This document shows, in pieces, positions 17,049 through 25,496 of a stretch of DNA of 64,000 nucleotides (the first letter of the stretch is position 1; the number at the start of each line of letters is the position of its first letter). Source of the stretch: Acidimicrobiales bacterium. Lineage in GTDB: Bacteria > Actinomycetota > Acidimicrobiia > Acidimicrobiales > JAUJNH01. The position numbers and the translations under genes were made by a program. The stretch spans positions 57,271 through 121,270 of the forward strand of contig JAUJNH010000009.1 in the NCBI GenBank assembly GCA_030448245.1, given 5' to 3'. The notes under the pieces were generated by a model that was given only the letters and a program-made list of their open reading frames with translations, did not search any database and was not told where the DNA came from.

Positions 17049-17238
17049 GTCCCTTCGCGGCCACGGCCGCGGCCAGTCGGCCGTCTCACGCTCGCTCCGC
17101 CACCGGCGCGGTCGAGCCCCTCGGACCGCATCGCTTCCTCGATGTCGGCGTCCTGAGCAGGCGGCTGGGCCACGTCGCTGCAGTGCACACCCCACCCGGT
17201 CCAGCCTGCCATGGGACCTGGCGCGGGAGCCGCTCAGC

Positions 17239-17460
17239 TCAGCTCTCGTCTTCTTCCTGCTGCTCCTCGCGGCCCGACCAGCCGAGGCCCTTGGTGGGGA
17301 AGGAGGTCGGCACCTCGCCCGGGTCATCCTCGTCCAGCCCCTGCTTGTTGTCCCACTCCGGTATCTGATCCATCGGTGAAGCCTGTCCCTCCGGTGCAGA
17401 AGTGCCAAGGGACGTCGCCACGAGGCCTCCAGATCCCTCGGCATCGGCCTTTTTCGTCAC
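17239..17460 (-). CDS. Small acidic protein divergent from the PGM1-like ligase
   Basis: A 73-residue frame (GTG start), or 44 residues from the ATG at 17371-17373. It is strongly acidic, with DEDDPGEVP in the middle and a Glu-rich end (REEQQEEDES). It contains a short neutral stretch SFPTKGLGWSG just before the acidic tail. No family recognised. It lies next to and divergent from a peptide-ligase gene, with a perfect palindrome between, so a substrate-peptide role is possible but unproven. The GTG overlaps the palindrome. Between 17049 and 17238 I see no convincing gene. Confidence 0.45.
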   Translation of the reverse strand: MTKKADAEGSGGLVATSLGTSAPEGQASPMDQIPEWDNKQGLDEDDPGEVPTSFPTKGLGWSGREEQQEEDES

Positions 17461-17478
17461 GGGTGGGTACCCACCCGT
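17459..17478. promoter_or_regulatory. Perfect 20-bp palindrome in divergent intergenic region
   Basis: ACGGGTGGGT followed directly by its reverse complement. It lies between the small acidic gene and the ligase gene, overlapping the former's GTG. There is no T-run on either side, so an operator is more likely than a terminator. Confidence 0.5.
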
Positions 17479-17520
17479 CTCGATCGCCTCACCTCTCTCG
17501 GCCTGAGGTCAGGCCCGGAC

Positions 17521-19017
17521 ATGGTGGGAGGCGGGTTGGGGGAGGCTGGGGTCGTGGACGAGGCCTTCGCAGGCGTACAGGCTCGGCTCGAGCAGGCCTG
17601 GCGGGCCGATCTGCCCGACTCGACCACCGACCACCTCGTCCTGGTGCTGCCGTCGCACAACGTGCACCCCGTCGTGCTCGACCACTTCGGCGACCGCATC
17701 CCGGCGTTGGAGCAGCGCTACCTGTGCTGCATCCTCCTGCTCCAGCGGCCGGCCACCCGGATCGCCTACGTGACGAGCACGGCGCCACCTGACGACCTCG
17801 TGCAGTCGTACCTCTCCCTCCTCCCGCCGTCGAACCGGGCGGACGCCGCCGACCGGCTGACGATCCTCACGGTCGGCGACCCGTCACCTCGGCCGCTGGT
17901 CGACAAGGTGCTCGAGCGGCCCGACCTGATCGACCAGCTACGGGCGCTGGCCGGTGAGGGGCCGGCGCTGATCGACCCGTGGAACGTCAGCGCAGGCGAG
18001 TGCCAGCTGGCCGTCGAGCTCGACATGCCGGTCTTCGGGGCTGATCCCCGCTTCTGGTCTCTGGCCACCAAGAGCGGGGGGCGCCGCCTCTTCCGGGACC
18101 TGGGTGTCCCCCTGCCAGACGGCTCCGAGGACCTGGCCTCGCTCGACGAGGTGGGGAGGGCCATCACCGACATCCGTGGTCGGAACCCCGGCCTCAACGC
18201 CGTCATCGTCAAGCTGGACGACAGCACCTCGGGTGACGGGAACGCCGTCATCAGCCTGTCGGGCCTGCCGGCGCCCGGCGACGCCGACGAAGAAGCCGCC
18301 CTGGCTGCCAGGCTCAAAGGCCTCCCCGACTGGTACGTCGAGACCCTGTGCGCCACCCACGGCATCGTCGAGGCCAGGATCGAGGGGGACGACTTCACGA
18401 GCCCCAGCGCCCAGCTCACCATCACGCCGACCGGCCAGGTGGTCGTGCTGTCCACCCACGACCAGCTCCTCGGCGGCCACGCCGACCAGGTGTACCAAGG
18501 CTGCCGCTTCCCCGCCGACCGCGAGTACGCGGCCGAGGTGGCCGAGCTGGCCTCGGTGGTGGGCCGGAGGCTCGCCGATAAAGGCGTGCTCGGCCGCGTC
18601 TCCGTCGACTTCACGGCCGTGCGGGCCGGCGGCGGCTGGAGCCTGTCGGCGCTCGAGATCAACTTGCGCAAGGGCGGGACCACCCATCCGTTCGCCACCA
18701 CCCGCCTGCTCACCGGCGGGCACTACGACCCGGAGGGCGCCACCTTGTTGGCAGCCGACGGCCAGCCCAGGCACTACGTCGCCACCGACAACCTCCTCGA
18801 CCCGGCATGGCAGCAGCTCGAGCCGGAAGCCGTTCGCCAGGCCATCCACGAGGCCGGCCTCGGCTTCGACCTCGACCGCCAGACCGGGGTGGTGCCACAC
18901 ATGCTCAGCTGCCTGCCGATCGACGGGCGCTTCGGCCTGACCGCCATCGGCAGCTCGCCGGCACATGCCGAGGAGCTGTACGAGGCGGTCCGGCCAACGG
19001 TCGACGCCCTGACCTGA
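17521..19017 (+). CDS. PGM1-related ATP-grasp peptide ligase
   Basis: A 498-residue protein resembling the peptide ligase of pheganomycin biosynthesis. It has an N-terminal pre-ATP-grasp part (LVLVLPSHNVHP, about 40-150), an ATP-grasp core (NAVIVKLDDSTSGDGNA around 225-241, IVEARIEGDDFTSP around 280), the metal/ATP loop near VSVDFTAVRAGGGWSLSALEINLRKGGTTHPF (residues in this block include the E and N ligands), and a PGM1-type C-terminal domain (GVVPHMLSCLPIDGRFG). Family knowledge: PGM1 joins a non-ribosomal amino acid to a ribosomal peptide. The start may be the GTG at 17554, which has GGGGAGG eight bases upstream. The neighbouring small acidic ORF is a candidate peptide partner. Confidence 0.8.
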   Translation: MVGGGLGEAGVVDEAFAGVQARLEQAWRADLPDSTTDHLVLVLPSHNVHPVVLDHFGDRIPALEQRYLCCILLLQRPATRIAYVTSTAPPDDLVQSYLSLLPPSNRADAADRLTILTVGDPSPRPLVDKVLERPDLIDQLRALAGEGPALIDPWNVSAGECQLAVELDMPVFGADPRFWSLATKSGGRRLFRDLGVPLPDGSEDLASLDEVGRAITDIRGRNPGLNAVIVKLDDSTSGDGNAVISLSGLPAPGDADEEAALAARLKGLPDWYVETLCATHGIVEARIEGDDFTSPSAQLTITPTGQVVVLSTHDQLLGGHADQVYQGCRFPADREYAAEVAELASVVGRRLADKGVLGRVSVDFTAVRAGGGWSLSALEINLRKGGTTHPFATTRLLTGGHYDPEGATLLAADGQPRHYVATDNLLDPAWQQLEPEAVRQAIHEAGLGFDLDRQTGVVPHMLSCLPIDGRFGLTAIGSSPAHAEELYEAVRPTVDALT

Positions 19018-19020
19018 CCG

Positions 19021-19560
19021 TCAGCCCGTCTTCTTGGGCTTCGAGGTGCTGCGCCGGTCGGAGCGCACGATCGACACCCTCAGCACGAACCCTGCGCTGG
19101 CGGCCGCCATGAAGCAGACGATGGCCACCGTCGGGTAGCCGAGCAGCGTGGACGTCGTCTCGATCCGCATGAGCATGGCCGCGCCCACGATGAGGGCGGC
19201 CAGCACCAGCCCCATGGTCAGGCGGTTGGCCAGCTTCTGGAGGCCCGGATGAGCTCGGCCTCGTCGGAAGGCGTGCACCTTCAGCTCGAAGCTGCCCTCG
19301 GTCACGGCGTCCATGACCTTGTTGACCCGGCCGAGGAGCTGCTCGACGAAGTCGCGCGTCTCGACGAGCGCCGAAAAGGCGCTGCCCGACGACGTCCGCA
19401 TCTGGCTCTGCATGACCTGCGCTCTGTGAGCCTCGATCGCCGCCGTGGGGTCGAACGTAGGTCGAGCGTCTTGGCCACCTGATCCAGGTTGAGCAGGGCC
19501 TTGCCCAACATCGACAGCTCGGGGGGCAGGGCGCAGCCCGTTGTCAGCCGAGATCCTCGT
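19021..19560 (-). pseudogene. C-terminal remnant of an AarF/UbiB (ABC1) kinase-like protein
   Basis: Only the C-terminal third of the family is present: LPPELSMLGKALLNLDQVAKTLD, then FDPTAAIEAHRAQVMQS, then NRLTMGLVLAALIVGAAML, followed by two hydrophobic segments. The first two pieces are in different frames. A pair of compensating shifts near 19243-19256 turns the expected DEAELIRG into RRGRAHPG while keeping the ends in frame. The kinase domain is missing; the sequence runs straight into the promoter of the divergent GAF histidine kinase. This is a truncated and decaying gene, although the last 160 residues form an open frame. Confidence 0.75.
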
Positions 19561-19648
19561 GCTGCCCGATGGCCCGTCGCCCATCCGCAGGACCATCAGC
19601 CGGGTCGTCGGCCCCGGGCGGGGGGGCGAGGCTCGGTACCGTGGCGGG

Positions 19649-20779
19649 GTGGCCGACGCGCCCGCGGCCCTCGCCGCCGTCACCGACGCCGTCGTCGGCA
19701 TCGCCGGTGACCTGTCGCTCGACACGGTGCTCGAGCGGCTGGTGCAGGCGGCCCGCGAGCTGGTGGACGCCCGCTACGCCGCCCTCGGCACCCCCGACGA
19801 CGACGGCGGGTTCGCCCGGTTCATCACGGCCGGGATGACCGACGAGGAGATCGAGTCGATGGGGCCCCTCCCCCGAACGCACGGGCTGCTGGGGGCCATG
19901 CTCGTCGACCCCGAGCCCTACCGCAGCGAGGACATCACCACCGACCCCCGCTTCCGGGGCTGGTGGCCCAGCACCCACCCGCTGATGCAGTCGTTCCTGG
20001 GCGTGCCCATCGTGTTCAAGGGCGACGTGATCGGCGCCTTCTACGTGACCGACAAGACGACGGGGCCGGCCTTCACCGCCAGCGACGAGGAGATGGTGGG
20101 CCTGCTGGCCGCCCACGCCGCCGTGCTGATGGAGCACGCCCGGTTCTTCCAGGAGAGCCGCGAGCTCTCGGTCCTCGACGAGCGCAGCCGGCTGGCCCGC
20201 GACCTGCACGACGCCATGACCCAGACGCTGTTCAGCCTCCGCCTCACGCTCGAGACGGCGGCGTCAACGATCGACGACGACCCGGACGCCGCCGCCCGGC
20301 ACGTGACGGCGGCGTCGGCCCTCGTCGAAGCCACCTTCCGCGAGCTGCGCACGCTGGTCTTCGAGCTGCGGCCTCCCGCCCTCGAGGCCGATGGCTTGGC
20401 CGAGACCGTCCGCAAGCACCTCGAGGTCGTCGGGCGGGCCCACGGGCTGGCCGTGCGGGTGAGCACCAGGTTCGACCGCCGGCCGCCGGCCGAGGTGGAG
20501 GCGGCGCTCTACCGGATCGTGCAGGAGGCCGTGACCAACGTCGTCCGCCACGCCCGGGCGGTCACCATCGACGTCGACCTCACCGTCGACGACGAGGTGG
20601 CGTCGGTGCAGGTGAGCGACGACGGCATCGGCTTCGATCCCTCGGCCCGCACGATCCGCTCGCGCCACCTCGGCCTCACCTCGATGCGCGAGCGAGCCCA
20701 GGCCGCCGGGGGCACGTGCACGATCGAGTCGTCCCCGGGGGCTGGCACGACCGTGCGGGTCGAGGTGCCCCTTGGCTGA
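19649..20779 (+). CDS. GAF-domain sensor histidine kinase (HisKA_3 type)
   Basis: A 376-residue soluble kinase: GAF domain at about 10-155 (FLGVPIVFKGDVIGAFYV), then a HisKA_3 dimerisation helix with LARDLHDAMTQTLFSL, where H187 is the likely phosphorylation site. An ATPase domain follows with the N-box IVQEAVTNVVRHA, the G1 box DDGIGFD and SSPGAGTTVRV. The GTG at 19649 is six bases behind TACCGT (19637-19642), which favours this start and a leaderless transcript. It overlaps the NarL-type regulator downstream and is clearly its partner. There is no membrane segment, so the signal (redox or small ligand via GAF) would be cytoplasmic. Confidence 0.9.
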   Translation: MADAPAALAAVTDAVVGIAGDLSLDTVLERLVQAARELVDARYAALGTPDDDGGFARFITAGMTDEEIESMGPLPRTHGLLGAMLVDPEPYRSEDITTDPRFRGWWPSTHPLMQSFLGVPIVFKGDVIGAFYVTDKTTGPAFTASDEEMVGLLAAHAAVLMEHARFFQESRELSVLDERSRLARDLHDAMTQTLFSLRLTLETAASTIDDDPDAAARHVTAASALVEATFRELRTLVFELRPPALEADGLAETVRKHLEVVGRAHGLAVRVSTRFDRRPPAEVEAALYRIVQEAVTNVVRHARAVTIDVDLTVDDEVASVQVSDDGIGFDPSARTIRSRHLGLTSMRERAQAAGGTCTIESSPGAGTTVRVEVPLG

Positions 20780-21443
20780 CCCGCCGATCCGGGTGCTGAT
20801 CGTCGACGACCACCCGATCGTCCGCCAGGGCCTGCGCACCTACCTGTCGTCCCGGGCCGGGCTGGAGGTGGTGGGCGAGGTCAGCGACGGCCAGCAGGCC
20901 GTCGCCGAAGCGGCCAGGCTCGAGCCGGACGTCGTGCTGCTCGATCTCGTCATGCCCCGAGGCGGGGGCGTCGACGCCATCCGCCGCCTCCGTGCGGCCG
21001 GCGAGCGACCCCGGGTGGTGGTGCTCACCAGCTTCGCCGGCGACGACCAGGTCGTCGAGGCGGTGCGGGCCGGAGCCGCCGCCTACCTCCTGAAGGACGT
21101 GCCGCCCAGCGAGCTGGAGGCGGCCATCCGCCTCGTGCATGAAGGCGGTGTGCGGGTGGATCCCACCGTGGTCGGGTCGCTGATGGCCGAGGTGGCCCGG
21201 GCCGGTCCTCCCCCGGGCCTCGACGAGCTGACCGCTCGCGAGCGCCAGGTGCTGGCCCTGCTCGCCCAGGGCCGCTCCAACCGCGATCTCGCCGCCGCCC
21301 TCTACGTCTCGGAGAAGACGATCAAGACCCACGTCAGCAGCATCCTGGCCAAGCTCCGCCTCACCGACCGAACCCAGGCCGCCCTGTTCGCCGTGCGCCA
21401 CGGCCTCGCCGACCACGACCCGGATCCGGCAGCCGGGAGGTGA
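20772..21443 (+). CDS. NarL/LuxR-family response regulator
   Basis: A 223-residue regulator: receiver domain (about 5-125) with D12/D13, phosphoacceptor D58 in VVLLDLVMP, T/S and Lys in the AYLLKD motif, then a LuxR-type helix-turn-helix (LTARERQVLALLAQGRSNRDLA through KTIKTHVSSIL). It starts at TTG (20772-20774) and overlaps the kinase stop, so the two are translationally coupled. It forms the output half of the GAF kinase system. The crcB gene follows with a four-base overlap and may be part of the same transcript. Confidence 0.9.
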   Translation: MADPPIRVLIVDDHPIVRQGLRTYLSSRAGLEVVGEVSDGQQAVAEAARLEPDVVLLDLVMPRGGGVDAIRRLRAAGERPRVVVLTSFAGDDQVVEAVRAGAAAYLLKDVPPSELEAAIRLVHEGGVRVDPTVVGSLMAEVARAGPPPGLDELTARERQVLALLAQGRSNRDLAAALYVSEKTIKTHVSSILAKLRLTDRTQAALFAVRHGLADHDPDPAAGR

Positions 21444-21805
21444 CCGCTCTGCGGGTGGCGCTGGTCGGCCTCGCCGGCGCGCTCGGCGCGGTGCTGCGCT
21501 TCTGGATCGGCACCTCGATCGGCGTCCGCTCGTTCCCGTGGGCCACCCTCGGCATCAACGTGGTGGGGTCCTTCCTGCTCGGGCTCGTCCTCGGTGGGCC
21601 CGGAGCCGCCCGCTGGTCGGCGACGACCACCACCGCGGTGAGCGTGGGCTTCCTCGGCGCGTTTACCACCTTCTCCACGTTCGCCTTCGAGGCGGTCGGG
21701 CTGGTGCGGGCCGACCGGCTGCCCGCCGCCGTCGCCTACGTGTCCTCGTCCCTGGTCGCCGGCCTCGTCGCCTCGGCCCTCGGTTATGTGGTGGCCCGGA
21801 CCTGA
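21440..21805 (+). CDS. crcB: Fluoride exporter CrcB/Fluc
   Basis: A 121-residue four-helix membrane protein with the Fluc signatures GALGAVLRFWIG, NVVGSFLLG and GFLGAFTTFSTF (the phenylalanine box that lines the fluoride pore). Family knowledge: two copies make a dual-topology fluoride channel. Only one crcB is in the window, so either it forms a homodimer or a partner lies elsewhere. Its start overlaps the upstream regulator stop (GTGA). No fluoride riboswitch is visible upstream, since the region is coding. Confidence 0.9.
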   Translation: MTALRVALVGLAGALGAVLRFWIGTSIGVRSFPWATLGINVVGSFLLGLVLGGPGAARWSATTTTAVSVGFLGAFTTFSTFAFEAVGLVRADRLPAAVAYVSSSLVAGLVASALGYVVART

Positions 21806-21858
21806 TCCCGGCCCCGGAGGACCGCTGGAGACGTCCCGGCCGTGGGAGCCTTCGCCCG

Positions 21859-23220
21859 ATGCCGCCGCCTGACGCCCCGGTTGCTCCGCCGGCACCGCCT
21901 GACGACTCCGTTCTCCGGCGCCAGGTCCGGGGCTGGTACGTCTACGACTGGGCGTGCTCGGCCTTCAGCACGACCGTCGTCACCGTCTTCCTCGGGCCCT
22001 ACCTGACCTCGATCACCGAGGAGGCCGCCGGCGGTGCCGACGGCTACGTGCGCCCGCTCGGGATCCCGATCAGAGCTGAATCGTTCTTCCCCTACGTCCT
22101 CTCGCTGTCGGTTGGCCTGCAGGTCTTCCTGCTGCCCCTGGTCGGCGCCCTGGCCGACCGCACGCCGCGCAGGAAGCAGCTGCTGGGGCTCTTCGCCTAC
22201 CTCGGCGCCTTTGCCACCATGGGCCTCTACTTCCTGCAGGGCGACGACTACCTCCTCGGCGGCGGGCTGTTCGTGGTGGCGAACCTGGCCTTCGGGGCGG
22301 CCATCGTGGTCTACAACGCCTTCCTCCCCGATCTGGTCGGCCCGGACGAGCGGGACGCCGTCTCATCCCGGGGCTGGGCCTTCGGCTACCTCGGCGGCGG
22401 CCTCCTGCTGGCCCTGAACCTGGGGCTGTACACGTTCCGCGACGACATCGGCCTGGCCGAGGGCACGGCCGTGCGCATCAGCATGCTGTCGGCCGGCCTG
22501 TGGTGGGCGCTGTTCACGCTGGTGCCGATGCGGCGCCTCCCCCGATCCCGCCAGGGCGGGCACCGGCACGCCGGCCTCGCCGGCGGCTTCCGCCAGCTCC
22601 GCACCACGCTGCGGGAGGCCAGGCGCTACCCCCGCACGCTGCTGTTCCTCGCCGGCTACCTGCTGTACAACGACGGCATCCAGTCGGTCATCGCCCTGTC
22701 GGCCACCTTCGGCGAGCGCGAGCTGGAGCTCGGCACGACCACGCTGATCGTGGCGATCCTGGTCGTCCAGTTCGTGGCCTTCGGTGGCGCCCTGCTCCTG
22801 GGCCGGCTGGCCCGGACCTTCGGCGCCAAGCGGGTCATCCTGGCCAGCCTGGTGGTGTGGACGCTGGTCGTCGCGGCTGCGTACCCCCTGCCGGCGGGCC
22901 GCCCGGTCCAGTTCTTCGCACTGGCGATCGGCATCGGCCTCGTGCTGGGCGGCACCCAGGCGCTCTCCCGCTCGCTGTTCTCCCAGCTCATCCCGCGAGG
23001 CAAGGAAGCCGAGTACTTCGGCCTGTACGAGATCAGCGAGCGGGGCACGAGCTGGCTGGGCACGGCGCTGTTCGGCGTGGCCCTGCAGGTGACCGGCAGC
23101 TACCGGGTGGCCATCGTGTCGCTGGTGGTCTTCTTCGTGGCCGGCTTCGTTCTGCTCGCCCGGGTCGACGTGCGCCGGGCCATCGTCGAGGCCGGCAACG
23201 AGGTCCCGGCCCGGGTGTGA
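21859..23220 (+). CDS. UMF1-family MFS transporter (Atg22-like)
   Basis: A 453-residue membrane protein with about 12 helices. The N-terminal VRGWYVYDWACSAFSTTVVTVF region is the hallmark of the UMF1 (unknown major facilitator) family related to yeast Atg22 vacuolar amino-acid effluxers. Later signatures include LVGALADRTPRRKQLLG (helix 2-3 loop), YNAFLPDLV, YLLYNDGIQSVIALSATFG and GGTQALSRSLFSQLIP. Probable substrates are amino acids or similar, but this is inference. It follows crcB by 53 bases. Confidence 0.85.
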   Translation: MPPPDAPVAPPAPPDDSVLRRQVRGWYVYDWACSAFSTTVVTVFLGPYLTSITEEAAGGADGYVRPLGIPIRAESFFPYVLSLSVGLQVFLLPLVGALADRTPRRKQLLGLFAYLGAFATMGLYFLQGDDYLLGGGLFVVANLAFGAAIVVYNAFLPDLVGPDERDAVSSRGWAFGYLGGGLLLALNLGLYTFRDDIGLAEGTAVRISMLSAGLWWALFTLVPMRRLPRSRQGGHRHAGLAGGFRQLRTTLREARRYPRTLLFLAGYLLYNDGIQSVIALSATFGERELELGTTTLIVAILVVQFVAFGGALLLGRLARTFGAKRVILASLVVWTLVVAAAYPLPAGRPVQFFALAIGIGLVLGGTQALSRSLFSQLIPRGKEAEYFGLYEISERGTSWLGTALFGVALQVTGSYRVAIVSLVVFFVAGFVLLARVDVRRAIVEAGNEVPARV

Positions 23221-23236
23221 CGCAGCCAGGACCATC

Positions 23237-23252
23237 GAGGTCCTAGGACCTC
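23237..23252. terminator. 16-bp perfect palindrome after the UMF1 gene
   Basis: GAGGTCCT followed by its complement, 17 bases past the UMF1 stop. It could be a short terminator hairpin or an operator for the SDR gene that begins at 23319. Confidence 0.35.
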
Positions 23253-23318
23253 CGGCGGAGCGAAGTCCCACCCTGCGCCTGATGTGGCCGGGCGGGTGGC
23301 GCTCGTACGTTCGACGGC

Positions 23319-24014
23319 ATGGCAGACAGCACTGCGATCATCACCGGAGGCTCCCGTGGCCTCGGCCTGGCCCTGGCCCGCAGCCTGGTCGTCGACGGGT
23401 GGCACGTCGTCATCGACGCCCGCACCAGCGGCGAGCTGGACCAGGCCCGCCACGAGCTCGATCAGCTGGGCTCGGTGAAGGCCGTGGTCGGCGACGTCAC
23501 CGACCCGGGTCACCGGCGTGCCCTGGTGGCGGCGGCCGTCGCGGCCGGGGGCGGGGTCGACCTGCTGGTGCACAACGCCAGCCACCTCGGGCCCAGCCCC
23601 CAGCCCCGCCTGGCGCACTACCCCCTCGCCGCCTTCTCCCGGGTCTACGAGGTCAACGTCATCGCCCCGCTGGCGCTGACCCAGGAGGCCCTGCCGGTGC
23701 TGCGATCCGGCGGCTGCATCCTGGCCATCTCGTCCGACGCCGGCGTCGAGGCGTACGAGGGGTGGGGTGGCTACGGCTCGTCGAAGGCCGCGCTCGAGCA
23801 CCTCTTCGCCGTGCTGGCGGCCGAGCACCCACAGCTGCGGGTCCACCGGGTCGACCCCGGCGACATGAACACCCGGATGCACCAGGAGGCCTTCCCCGGC
23901 GAGGACGTCTCCGACCGGCCCCCACCGGAGGACAGCGTCCCCGGGCTGCGGTCACTCGTGGACGGCGGCCTCCCCAGCGGCCGCTACCAGGCCAGGGCGG
24001 TGGCGGCCCCGTGA
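23319..24014 (+). CDS. Short-chain dehydrogenase/reductase
   Basis: A 231-residue classical SDR. The cofactor motif is TGGSRGLG (residues 9-16), NAS appears at the fourth strand (LVHNASHLG), the catalytic Ser is in AISSDAG and the catalytic Tyr/Lys are in YGSSK. An Asp-containing GDV stretch near the cofactor site is usual. The ATG is seven bases behind TACGTT (23306-23311). Its stop overlaps the QueA-like start (GTGA), implying coupled translation, though the functional link is unclear. Substrate unknown. Confidence 0.87.
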   Translation: MADSTAIITGGSRGLGLALARSLVVDGWHVVIDARTSGELDQARHELDQLGSVKAVVGDVTDPGHRRALVAAAVAAGGGVDLLVHNASHLGPSPQPRLAHYPLAAFSRVYEVNVIAPLALTQEALPVLRSGGCILAISSDAGVEAYEGWGGYGSSKAALEHLFAVLAAEHPQLRVHRVDPGDMNTRMHQEAFPGEDVSDRPPPEDSVPGLRSLVDGGLPSGRYQARAVAAP

Positions 24015-25090
24015 CGACCCAACCGGTCCTCGAGGCGCGAGAGCACCGCGACGGGGCGGCAGGAACCCTGGCGTTCGACCTGCCGGCCGAGCTGATCGCC
24101 ACCCGACCGTTCGAGGCGGGCGGCCGGCGCCGGGACGAGGCGCCGATGCTGGTGTCGTGGCGCTGGTCGGGTGACACCGTCGACGCCCGGGTCGCCGACC
24201 TGCCCCGGCTCCTCGAACCGGGCGACGTGCTGGTGGTCAACCAGTCGGCCACGCTGGCGGCGGCGGTGCCGGTGGGCGACGGCCGCATCGTCCACCTCTC
24301 CACCCAGCTCGGCGCTGAGCGGTGGGTGGTGGAGGTGCGCCAGGCGTGCGGGCACGGGAGCCTGCCGCTGCCCGACGCCGAACCCGGCCCGATCCGCCTC
24401 CCCGGCGGCGCCGAGGTCGAGCTGCTCGGGCCCTACCCGTCGAACCACGGGGGCCGGCTGCGTCTGTGGCTGGCTGGGCTGCGCCTGCCGACGACGCTGT
24501 CGTCGTACCTGGCCCAGCACGGGCGGCCGATCCGCTACGGCTGCGGGGCCGAGGCGTGGCCGCTGTCGTCCTACCAGACCGTGTTCGGCCTGACCCCGGG
24601 CAGCGCCGAGATGCCGTCGGCCGCCCGCGGCTTCACGCTCGAGCTCGTGGCCGAGCTGATCGGCGCCGGGGTGGTGCTCGCCCCGATCACCCTCCACACC
24701 GGCGTGTCGTCGCTGGAGGCCGGCGAGGAGCCGTACCCCGAGCAGTACCGCGTGCCGGCGCCGACGGCCGAGCTCGTGAACGGGGCGCGGGCCGACGGCC
24801 ACCGCATCGTCGCGGTGGGCACCACGGCGACCAGGGCCATCGAGACCGCGGCCGACGAGCGGGGCCGGGTCCACCCCAGCCAGGGCTGGACCGACCTCGT
24901 CGTCACCCCCGAGCGCGGGGTGCGGGCCGTCGACGGCATCCTCACCGGCTGGCACGAGCCCCGGGCGTCCCACCTGCTGCTCCTCGAAGCGGTAGGAGGC
25001 CGCCCCCTCCTCGAGCGCAGCTACGCCCGGGCGCTGGCCGGGCGCTACCGCTGGCACGAGTTCGGCGACTTCCACCTCGTCCTCCCCTAG
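24011..25090 (+). CDS. queA: S-adenosylmethionine:tRNA ribosyltransferase-isomerase (QueA-like)
   Basis: A 359-residue protein with the QueA order of motifs: FDLPAELIATRP at the start, GDVLVVNQSATL, RYGCGAEAWPLSSYQTVF (the family's IxYxY...YQTVYA region), TLHTGVSSLE and VGTTATRAIE. QueA transfers the ribosyl part of SAM to 7-aminomethyl-deazaguanine in tRNA during queuosine synthesis. No other queuosine gene is in the window, and the sequence departs somewhat from the usual consensus, so a related paralog is possible. It starts at GTG 24011 overlapping the SDR stop. Confidence 0.8.
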   Translation: MTTQPVLEAREHRDGAAGTLAFDLPAELIATRPFEAGGRRRDEAPMLVSWRWSGDTVDARVADLPRLLEPGDVLVVNQSATLAAAVPVGDGRIVHLSTQLGAERWVVEVRQACGHGSLPLPDAEPGPIRLPGGAEVELLGPYPSNHGGRLRLWLAGLRLPTTLSSYLAQHGRPIRYGCGAEAWPLSSYQTVFGLTPGSAEMPSAARGFTLELVAELIGAGVVLAPITLHTGVSSLEAGEEPYPEQYRVPAPTAELVNGARADGHRIVAVGTTATRAIETAADERGRVHPSQGWTDLVVTPERGVRAVDGILTGWHEPRASHLLLLEAVGGRPLLERSYARALAGRYRWHEFGDFHLVLP

Positions 25091-25120
25091 CAACGCCTGG
25101 GGCGGCCGTACCATCTGGCC

Positions 25121-25369
25121 ATGCCGTTCTACGAGTTCCGCTGCCCCACCTGCGAGGAGCGCTTCGAGGTGCAGCGGTCGATGTCCGAGCGCGACGAGCC
25201 GACGTCCTGCCCGCAGGGCCACGACGGCGCCGTCCGCGTGATCACCGCGGTGGGGGTCACCGGCGGGATCCGCTACGGGACGCCCGCCGCCGCCGCCAGG
25301 AGGGGCACCCTCGGCGGCACCCCCCAGAGCGACACCTCGAAGCCCGCCGAGCCTGAGGGCCAGGCGTAG
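25121..25369 (+). CDS. FmdB-family zinc ribbon protein
   Basis: An 82-residue protein with the FmdB/CxxC_CxxC start MPFYEFRCPTCEERFEV, then a second half-site SCPQGHD where the usual CxxC is replaced by C-x3-H. The tail is low-complexity. The family is small, cytoplasmic and of unclear function (a putative regulator). The ATG is six bases behind TACCAT (25109-25114), a leaderless arrangement. Confidence 0.8.
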   Translation: MPFYEFRCPTCEERFEVQRSMSERDEPTSCPQGHDGAVRVITAVGVTGGIRYGTPAAAARRGTLGGTPQSDTSKPAEPEGQA

Positions 25370-25373
25370 GCGC

Positions 25374-25400
25374 CCGGGCGCGGCCCGGCACCGCGCCCGG
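25374..25400 (+). terminator. Hairpin after the FmdB-like gene
   Basis: CCGGGCGCGG (25374-25383), a seven-base loop, then CCGCGCCCGG (25391-25400). It sits five bases after the stop codon. No T-run. Confidence 0.6.
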
Positions 25401-25496
25401 CGAGCTTCAGAACGCGCAACAGCCCGACCACGCAGCCTCCGGGACAACCGGGAGCACCGCGCGATCGGCGCTGTCGCTGCAGGCAGCCGGTGCGAG

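Noticed and set aside
17015..17212. 65-residue minus-strand ORF following the small acidic gene
   Set aside because: No motif, overlaps the Cys-repeat gene, and no ribosome or promoter signal decides it.
16494..17444. 316-residue minus-strand ORF across the Cys-repeat gene
   Set aside because: It is a long GC-rich shadow frame with no recognisable motif, while the plus strand shows two clear repeated cysteine units.
19021..19725. 234-residue minus-strand ORF as an intact gene
   Set aside because: Its first 90 or so residues are out-of-frame AarF sequence and promoter DNA; only the C-terminal portion is conserved.
23282..25090. 602-residue ORF that includes the QueA-like gene
   Set aside because: The first 243 codons are out-of-frame with the real SDR gene; QueA starts at the GTG overlapping the SDR stop.
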